From the NCBI GenBank assembly GCA_050699575.1, contig JBOHFG010000002.1, positions 1 through 9,327 on the forward strand: a DNA stretch of 9,327 bases, given 5' to 3'. The translations under genes were made by a program, and so were the position numbers. Shown piece by piece: positions 5,952-9,327 of the stretch. Origin of the DNA: GCA-003244245 sp050699575 (GTDB lineage: Bacteria > Actinomycetota > Actinomycetes > Mycobacteriales > Pseudonocardiaceae). Each line of letters begins with the position of its first letter. Position 1 is the first letter of the stretch. A model generated the notes under the pieces. The model was not told the origin of the DNA. It was given only the letters and a program-made list of their open reading frames with translations, and searched no databases.

Positions 5952-7219
5952 ATCCTGGTGGTGATGATCTGGCGGGTCATCCGGGCCAGCTGCAGGCCGT
6001 CGTGTTCGCCGGCCCGGACGTGGACGGTGGCCAGCAGGATGCCGGTCATCGTGCTGGCGCGCTGGTTGGTGACGTTCTCCCAGCGCCGCACCGAGGCCGT
6101 CGCGGACTGCTGCGCGGTGTCCAGCTGCCCGCGGGCGAGCTGCAGCTGGGTGCCTACCGCGTCCAGATCACCGTTGGTGTCGGTGTGGCTGGGTGTCCAG
6201 AGCTGGTGTGACTCGCTCAGTGCCTGGTCGGCGGCCGTCTGGTCACCGAGACGCTCCAGTGCGAGGGCTGAGTCGGCGAGTATACAGGCTTTCACGGCTG
6301 CCCGCGTGCTCCGCGCCACCGCGCGCTCGTCGCCTGGGGGGATGTCCCACGCTTTGGCCTGGGCGCACTGCAGCAGTTTCAGCCCGTCACTGGGGTGGCC
6401 GTGTTCCACGGTGGCCAGCCCGGCATAGGCCAGGGCCAGGGCCTGCAGGTAGGTGTCACCGGCGTGGGTGGCGAGCTGGAGGGCCCGCGTCCAGTGGTGG
6501 GTGGTGTGGGCGTAGAGGCCGGCGTCGAACCCGGCGAACCCGGCCTGGATTTCCAGCTCCGCGACCGCCACCCGCAGTGCCTGGGTGACCGGCTCTGCGC
6601 TGGGCACGCCCAGCAGCCGCCGTGCCCAGCGCACCGCCGCGCCGCTCATCTCCGGGTCGGAGCCGTGGGCGCGGCTGAGTCTGGTGAGCTGCTGGCGCAG
6701 GTCGTGCACCTTCGCTACGTGGACCCCGCAGATCCGCGAGGGCAGTGGCACCGGTCCCGGCGTGGCGCCGGGCAGCTCCCGCAGTTCCCGGTATCGCAGT
6801 GGCTGGCCGGTCAGGACCACCATGCCCAGCGCAACCAGGTGCCGGCGCAGCATGTCCGCGCGCACCCCCTCCGGGCTGCGATCGACCGTGCCCCCGCCCC
6901 CGTCAGGGTAACCGCCCTGCGGCCCGTGATAAGTGCCCTCCGGGCCCCACCGGGACAGGCCCATCATCTCCGGCGTGACGTCCAGGCCCGCGGCGATGCG
7001 CCGCAGCAGCCGGTGGTTCTCCACCTGGCGGCCGGAGAGGATCTCGGCCACCTCCGACTGCTGCTGCCCGGTGCGGGCCGCGATCTGGCGCTGGCTGAGC
7101 CCGGCCTCATCCTGGAGCACCCGGTACAGGGCCGCGATATCCCACCCCGCCAGGATCTCCCGCACACCCGCCCGCTGATACCACCCAGGGCCGACCTGGC
7201 CAGCTGGATCATCACTCAT
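5948..7219 (-). CDS. XRE-family helix-turn-helix regulator with TPR-like C-terminal domain
   Basis: A 423-residue DNA-binding regulator. Residues about 28-88 are an XRE/Cro-type HTH: ALYRVLQDEAGLSQRQIAARTG (30-51), then QSEVAEILSGRQV (54-66) and a closing helix LLRRIAAGLDVTPEMMGL (71-88). A Gly/Pro-rich linker follows (about 91-113). The rest (about 115-420) is helical with repeated Ala/Leu pairs, for example GDTYLQALALAYAGLATVEHG and ACILADSALALERLGDQTAAD, typical of TPR-like sensor regions of actinobacterial regulators. The ligand is unknown. The start is ATG 7219 (MSDDPAG), with GGAGGG at 7225-7230 and a 5-base spacer. A start at 7288 would put the hairpin inside the coding region and lacks this site. 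Being the first gene of the operon, it likely controls its own transcript, though I found no operator that I can prove. Confidence 0.92.
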   Translation of the reverse strand: MSDDPAGQVGPGWYQRAGVREILAGWDIAALYRVLQDEAGLSQRQIAARTGQQQSEVAEILSGRQVENHRLLRRIAAGLDVTPEMMGLSRWGPEGTYHGPQGGYPDGGGGTVDRSPEGVRADMLRRHLVALGMVVLTGQPLRYRELRELPGATPGPVPLPSRICGVHVAKVHDLRQQLTRLSRAHGSDPEMSGAAVRWARRLLGVPSAEPVTQALRVAVAELEIQAGFAGFDAGLYAHTTHHWTRALQLATHAGDTYLQALALAYAGLATVEHGHPSDGLKLLQCAQAKAWDIPPGDERAVARSTRAAVKACILADSALALERLGDQTAADQALSESHQLWTPSHTDTNGDLDAVGTQLQLARGQLDTAQQSATASVRRWENVTNQRASTMTGILLATVHVRAGEHDGLQLARMTRQIITTRI

Positions 7220-7224
7220 CGCGT

Positions 7225-7230
7225 CCCTCC
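7225..7230 (-). promoter_or_regulatory. Ribosome binding site of the XRE regulator
   Basis: The minus strand reads GGAGGG, 5 bases before ATG 7219, and decides the start of the regulator. It lies only 10 bases downstream of the large hairpin at 7241-7303, so the hairpin could influence how easily ribosomes load. Confidence 0.75.
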
Positions 7231-7240
7231 GGGGTTGGTG

Positions 7241-7303
7241 GCCGGCCCGGGCGCTGGTGGCGCCGCAGCGGGGGGTCAGCGGCGCCACCAGCGCCCGGCC
7301 GGC
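7241..7303 (-). terminator. Very strong hairpin between small gene and regulator: terminator or attenuator
   Basis: Bases 7247-7266 pair perfectly with 7279-7298 (20 bp). After one bulged base (7246), 7241-7245 pair with 7299-7303 (5 bp more). The loop is 12 bases (7267-7278). A second small hairpin, GGGGGC / GCCCCC with a 3-base loop (7310-7324), lies directly before it on the minus strand, around the stop of the 7307-7759 frame. There is no U-tract, which is common for actinobacterial terminators. It may end transcripts from the right, act as an attenuator in the leader of the operon, or, as palindromic DNA, bind a protein. The inverted repeat itself is certain; its role is not. Confidence 0.65.
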
Positions 7304-7306
7304 GGT

Positions 7307-7759
7307 TCAGGGGGCGGTGCCCCCGGGTTGGGGTCCGGGCATCCCGGTGGGGATACCGGTCACGCAGGTTATGCATAGCGTTCTGGCCGGGCCGTGGGTG
7401 AGGGTGAGACCGTCAGCGGGTATTGGCTGGACCGCACAGCGCCCGGGCGTGCGTTCCCGTGCTGGCGAGGTGGACGGGGGCGGGGTGCAGCAGGTGCAGG
7501 TGGCCCATCGCCAGGGCAGTGTGCCCACCGCAACCGCGGCTGCCCCGCACCCACCGATCTCCCACCAGAGCAGCAGGGGGTCCGGCGGGCCGCCGGGAGC
7601 AGGAAGCGGGACGGGGCAGCCCAGCCGGCGGCCAGCCAGGATCGTGGTAGCGGACAGCGAATCAGGCACCCACAGTCCCCAGGGGTAGCGCCCCCCGCTC
7701 TGCCGGGTGCCAGGCAAGGACCCCGCCCGGTCGCGGCGCCCAAAGCGGCCGCCGCTCAT
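7307..7759 (-). CDS. Hypothetical Cys-, Pro- and Trp-rich small protein (150 aa)
   Basis: I do not recognise this frame as a known family. The product begins MSGGRFGRRDRAG and ends with a Pro/Gly-rich tail. It has a short hydrophobic part (PLLLWWEIGGCGAAAVAVGTLPW, about 61-83), probably too broken to be a clear membrane helix, followed by cysteine clusters: TCTCC (87-91), C108, and C129/C132 in CITC. There are eight Cys in all, which could bind metal. Support for a real gene: about four fifths of codons end in G or C, the ATG at 7759 shares ATGA with the frame before it, and AGGGGG stands 8 bases upstream. Against it: biased composition, no recognised fold, and a start region buried in a strong hairpin (7762-7802). 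It may be a fast-evolving actinobacterial small protein or just a long chance frame. Confidence 0.42.
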   Translation of the reverse strand: MSGGRFGRRDRAGSLPGTRQSGGRYPWGLWVPDSLSATTILAGRRLGCPVPLPAPGGPPDPLLLWWEIGGCGAAAVAVGTLPWRWATCTCCTPPPSTSPARERTPGRCAVQPIPADGLTLTHGPARTLCITCVTGIPTGMPGPQPGGTAP

Positions 7760-8097
7760 CGCCACGGCCCCCTGCCGTGGACGTCGCGGCAGGGGGCCGT
7801 GGGCGGGTCTCGGTGGCCGGGTGGTCTGGTGCCGGTGGCCCCGCAGGTTCCCCCGGGGCTGGTGGGTGGCAGACCGGCGGCCAGGGAGCCGTAGCAGGCC
7901 ACGCAGTGCACCAGCCCGCCCGGCCACCGGCCGGGTGCGGGGGAACTAGCCCGGGCGAATGCGGCGGTGATCGCGTCCATCAGGGGGACGGCGTCCCGGG
8001 ACGGCAGGCTGACGGCGTCACCGCCTGCGTCACCGTCACGCAGGGAGACCTCCCCGCAGGCACTGATGCGGACGATGACGAATCGCGCGGGCTCCAC
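7756..8097 (-). CDS. Hypothetical small protein (113 aa)
   Basis: This is an unrecognised frame starting with GTG 8097, with AGGGGGG at 8107-8113 and a 9-base spacer. The first half (RFVIVRISACGEVSLRD, then DAVPLMDAITAAFARASS at about 36-53) looks like a compact alpha/beta domain with strongly G/C-ending codons. The middle (GGLVHCVACYGSLAAGLPP, about 60-78) has a Cys-x-x-Cys pair. The last 35 residues are Pro/Arg/Gly-rich and partly encoded by the hairpin at 7762-7802, so they may not be structured. The stop shares ATGA with the next frame. I see no domain that gives a function. The first half is the better-supported part. The plus-strand frames over this region read as low-complexity Gly/Arg protein and are less likely. 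Confidence 0.5.
   Translation of the reverse strand: MEPARFVIVRISACGEVSLRDGDAGGDAVSLPSRDAVPLMDAITAAFARASSPAPGRWPGGLVHCVACYGSLAAGLPPTSPGGTCGATGTRPPGHRDPPTAPCRDVHGRGPWR
7762..7802. repeat. Perfect 16-bp inverted repeat with 9-base loop
   Basis: Bases 7762-7777 (CCACGGCCCCCTGCCG) are exactly complementary to 7787-7802, with the loop at 7778-7786. In minus-strand RNA, the arm nearer 7762 contains AGGGGG, the ribosome site for the ATG at 7759, so folding would hide it. It also lies inside the 3' end of the 7756-8097 frame. It could be a terminator for either strand, or a switch opened only by ribosomes translating the upstream frame. Confidence 0.75.
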
Positions 8098-8271
8098 AGC
8101 GCTGTACCCCCCTGCCGCATGACCCCTGGCCGGAGCCCCGGGATTCCGGGGTCCTCATCCTGGTGCACGGCACACTGTGGCAGCGGTGCCCAGAACGACC
8201 GCAGGAAGTGGCCCGCGGCCAGCTTGTCGGGCTGCCACCCCCGCTGCCACCCTCTAGGGTTGGCGGCCATG
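8098..8271. other. 174-base stretch between small gene and intron
   Basis: No firm gene. Two modest hairpins are visible. In the first, CCCCGG at 8136-8141 pairs with CCGGGG at 8146-8151 over a 4-base loop. In the second, GCCACCC at 8246-8252 pairs with GGG-TGGC at 8257-8264 over a 4-base loop with one bulged T; it ends seven bases before the intron. A minus-strand frame starting at ATG 8270 (MAANPRGWQRGW) is open across this stretch with fairly G/C-ending codons, but it runs out of frame into the 7756-8097 gene. I do not call it a gene. The promoter for the small genes should lie here or have been displaced by the intron. I see no clear -10/-35 pair. Confidence 0.4.
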
Positions 8272-8771
8272 GTGCGTCCTGGAAGCTGGATCAGGCCAGC
8301 GGGTGTGAGTCCCGTCCCGGTAGGTACCGGAGCGCCGGGTAGTGGGCCCTGGTTTGTGGTGGAGACGCGGCGGGCTGAGCGGGGTGTGAAGAGCCTCTTC
8401 GGAGGGAGCAAGCGCGCGGGCCGTAGCACTACTAGGTGTGAGTCCTGCAGCCTCGTCAAATTCACAACGGGGGAGCTGAGCCGTTCATGTCACGGCGAAG
8501 GCCGTGTCTGCCAGGCCCTGTTCCGGGGTCAGTCTGGTGGGTCCTTCCGGGGTATGGGGAGCGGCACGTGCGCACGGTCTGGTCCGGAACTGGAGAGACC
8601 CGTCTGTGTAGCCTTGTCAGCGAAGATCACCGGTATAAGCTAATGGTGAAATCTGGTGGAGCGCAGCGGGAGTCCGACGGGGTCGTAGTACCGGTGATCG
8701 CCGTGAGCAACGCGGTGCACGGGAAGGGCCCCGGCTTCGATCACGCAAGCGGAGGCGGTAAGCGCGGGGGC
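8272..8771 (+). ncRNA. Group II intron ribozyme, domains I to early IV
   Basis: This stretch without a protein gene is read as intron RNA. It starts GTGCGTCCTGG, contains several short stem-forming pairs, for example CACGGC-GAAG-GCCGTG around 8490-8505, and leads directly to the intron protein gene. Domain borders, exon-binding sites and the class are not resolved by eye. The plus- and minus-strand frames across it (for instance those crossing 8272) have no coding character. Confidence 0.75.
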
Positions 8772-9327
8772 ATGACCGGGACCGCCCGGTCCAATCACCT
8801 TGGTGGGCAGTCTAGGCCCGTTGTGTTGCATCGGTTAGCGCCGGTGGGCAAGGTGCGAGAACTCAGGCGCAAGCTATGGGCTGCGGCCAAGCAGTCTGAG
8901 GGTCGGCGTTTCCACGCCCTGTATGACCGGATCCACCGCAGTGACGTGCTGTGGGAGGTGTGGGAGCGGGTACGGGCGAATCGTGGCGCGGCTGGGGTCG
9001 ATCGGGTGATCCTGGCGGTGGTGGAGGACTACGGGGCCGGGCGGATGCTCGGCGAGCTGGCCCGGGACCTCCGCACGGGGACCTATCGTCCGTCGCCGGT
9101 GCGGCGGGTGGAGATCCCCCAACCGGACGGCCGCACACGGCCGCTGGGCATTCCGACGGTACGCGACCGGGTGGCGCAGCAGGCGGCGAAGATTGTCCTC
9201 GAACCGGTTTTCGAGGCGGGCTTCCTGCCGGTCAGCTTCGGGTTCCGCCTGAAGCGCAGCACTACCGGTGTGCTGGAGAAGATCCGGGTGGTGTTCCCGC
9301 GGGGGCAGCAGTTCGTCTTCGAGGCTG
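8772..9327 (+). CDS. ltrA: Group II intron reverse transcriptase/maturase (N-terminal part)
   Basis: The first 185 residues of the intron-encoded protein, cut by the right edge. It helps the intron RNA fold and splice, and reverse-transcribes it during mobility. After an N-terminal region (KVRELRRKLWAAAKQSEGRRFHALYDRI, about 27-54), RT0 is recognisable at RANRGAAGVDRV (68-79). RT1 is at RTRPLGIPTVRDRVAQQAAKIVLEPVFE (121-148) and RT2 at SFGFRLKRSTTGVLEKIR (155-172). FVFEA (181-185) leads towards RT3. The YADD catalytic box, maturase domain and any endonuclease domain are outside the window. The start is ATG 8772 (MTGTARSN). The frame is open further upstream through ribozyme sequence, and the GGAGG at 8751-8755 is rather far away, so a later start is possible. 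In RT2 the usual FRPKRS reads FRLKRS. Confidence 0.93.
   Translation, partial: MTGTARSNHLGGQSRPVVLHRLAPVGKVRELRRKLWAAAKQSEGRRFHALYDRIHRSDVLWEVWERVRANRGAAGVDRVILAVVEDYGAGRMLGELARDLRTGTYRPSPVRRVEIPQPDGRTRPLGIPTVRDRVAQQAAKIVLEPVFEAGFLPVSFGFRLKRSTTGVLEKIRVVFPRGQQFVFEA

Larger units (their letters stand above)
1..7219 (-). other. Putative eight-gene operon: regulator, glycosyltransferases, kinases and PTS phosphorelay
   Basis: Eight minus-strand genes follow each other with almost no gaps. Junctions from upstream to downstream are: ATGA overlap at 5948-5951, ATGA at 4986-4989, GTGA at 2818-2821, a 35-base gap with GGAGGG, a one-base TGATG overlap at 1500, ATGA at 1099-1102, and a 22-base gap with GGAGGG. 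This indicates one transcript with translational coupling. No convincing terminator or promoter is visible inside it. The operon continues past the left edge, because Enzyme I is incomplete there. I could not identify its promoter: the space between the strong hairpin at 7241-7303 and the first start codon is too short for one, so transcription probably begins further right. Confidence 0.8.
8272..9327 (+). mobile_element. Group II intron, 5' part (continues beyond right edge)
   Basis: A self-splicing ribozyme and retroelement. The 5' boundary is placed at 8272, where the sequence GTGCG matches the group II 5' consensus (GUGYG). About 500 bases of structured non-coding sequence follow, then the reverse transcriptase/maturase gene starting at 8772, in the order expected for a bacterial group II intron with its protein in domain IV. 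Domains V and VI and the 3' splice site lie beyond the right edge, so completeness cannot be judged. It is oriented opposite to the operon. Five hundred bases before the ORF is longer than is usual for the compact IIC class, which makes another class more likely, but I have not folded it. Confidence 0.85.

Noticed and set aside
6395..7378. Plus-strand 327-residue frame opposite the regulator
   Set aside because: It lies wholly over the XRE/TPR gene, which has a good ribosome site and clear HTH. The plus product shows no recognisable fold.
7360..7440. Possible minus-strand -10 (TATGCA near 7372-7377) for the regulator operon
   Set aside because: The hexamer is present, but no acceptable -35 lies 16-18 bases upstream, and the strong hairpin at 7241-7303 would sit in the leader. 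Too weak to call a promoter.
7980..8465. Minus-strand 161-residue frame crossing the intron boundary
   Set aside because: Its first part is antisense to intron RNA and its last part is out of frame with the better supported 7756-8097 gene. Only the middle, from ATG 8270, has coding-like codons, so I report it as a possibility and not as a gene.
7777..8643. Plus-strand 288-residue frame running into the intron
   Set aside because: It joins unrelated intergenic and ribozyme sequence across the intron boundary at 8272. Composition is Gly/Pro/Ser-rich with no domain, and there is no convincing ribosome site.
1..9327. CRISPR array, tRNA or rRNA genes, insertion-sequence transposase
   Set aside because: I saw no regularly spaced repeats, no cloverleaf with a tRNA-like T-arm, no rRNA segments and no transposase motifs. 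The only mobile element is the group II intron.

Overview
The window is very GC-rich and every protein signature points to a high-GC Gram-positive actinomycete. Supporting signs are strong G/C preference at third codon positions, GTG starts, GGAGGG ribosome sites, tightly overlapping genes, an XRE regulator with a repeat-rich C-terminus, and an actinobacterial-type group II intron. I cannot assign a genus.

Positions 1-7219 (minus strand) look like one operon, read from right to left. The order is: XRE/TPR regulator (5948-7219), family-2 glycosyltransferase (4986-5951), a two-domain protein joining a GT4 glycosyltransferase to an aminoglycoside-phosphotransferase-like kinase (2818-4989), glucose-type PTS EIIA (2366-2821), a P-loop small-molecule kinase (1500-2330), an unrecognised 133-residue helical protein (1099-1500), glucose-type PTS EIIB (815-1102), and an HPr-Enzyme I fusion (1-792) that runs off the left edge. 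Five of the seven junctions overlap by one or four bases; the other two are 22 and 35 bases with good ribosome sites.

The notable point is that this is nearly a complete PEP-dependent phosphorelay (Enzyme I, HPr, EIIA, EIIB) with no EIIC sugar permease in the window. It is co-transcribed with glycosyltransferases and two predicted kinases instead. The phosphoryl chain may therefore serve regulation of, or phosphate supply to, a glycoconjugate pathway rather than sugar uptake. That is inference, and an EIIC beyond the left edge would overturn it.

Positions 7220-8271 hold two less certain small genes (7756-8097 and 7307-7759, minus strand, sharing an ATGA overlap) and two very strong inverted repeats. 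One (7241-7303) lies just before the regulator start. The other (7762-7802) covers the ribosome site of the second small gene.

Positions 8272-9327 (plus strand) are the 5' part of a group II intron: ribozyme sequence from GTGCG at 8272, then the start of its reverse transcriptase/maturase (8772 to the right edge). The intron points away from the operon and begins close to its upstream end.
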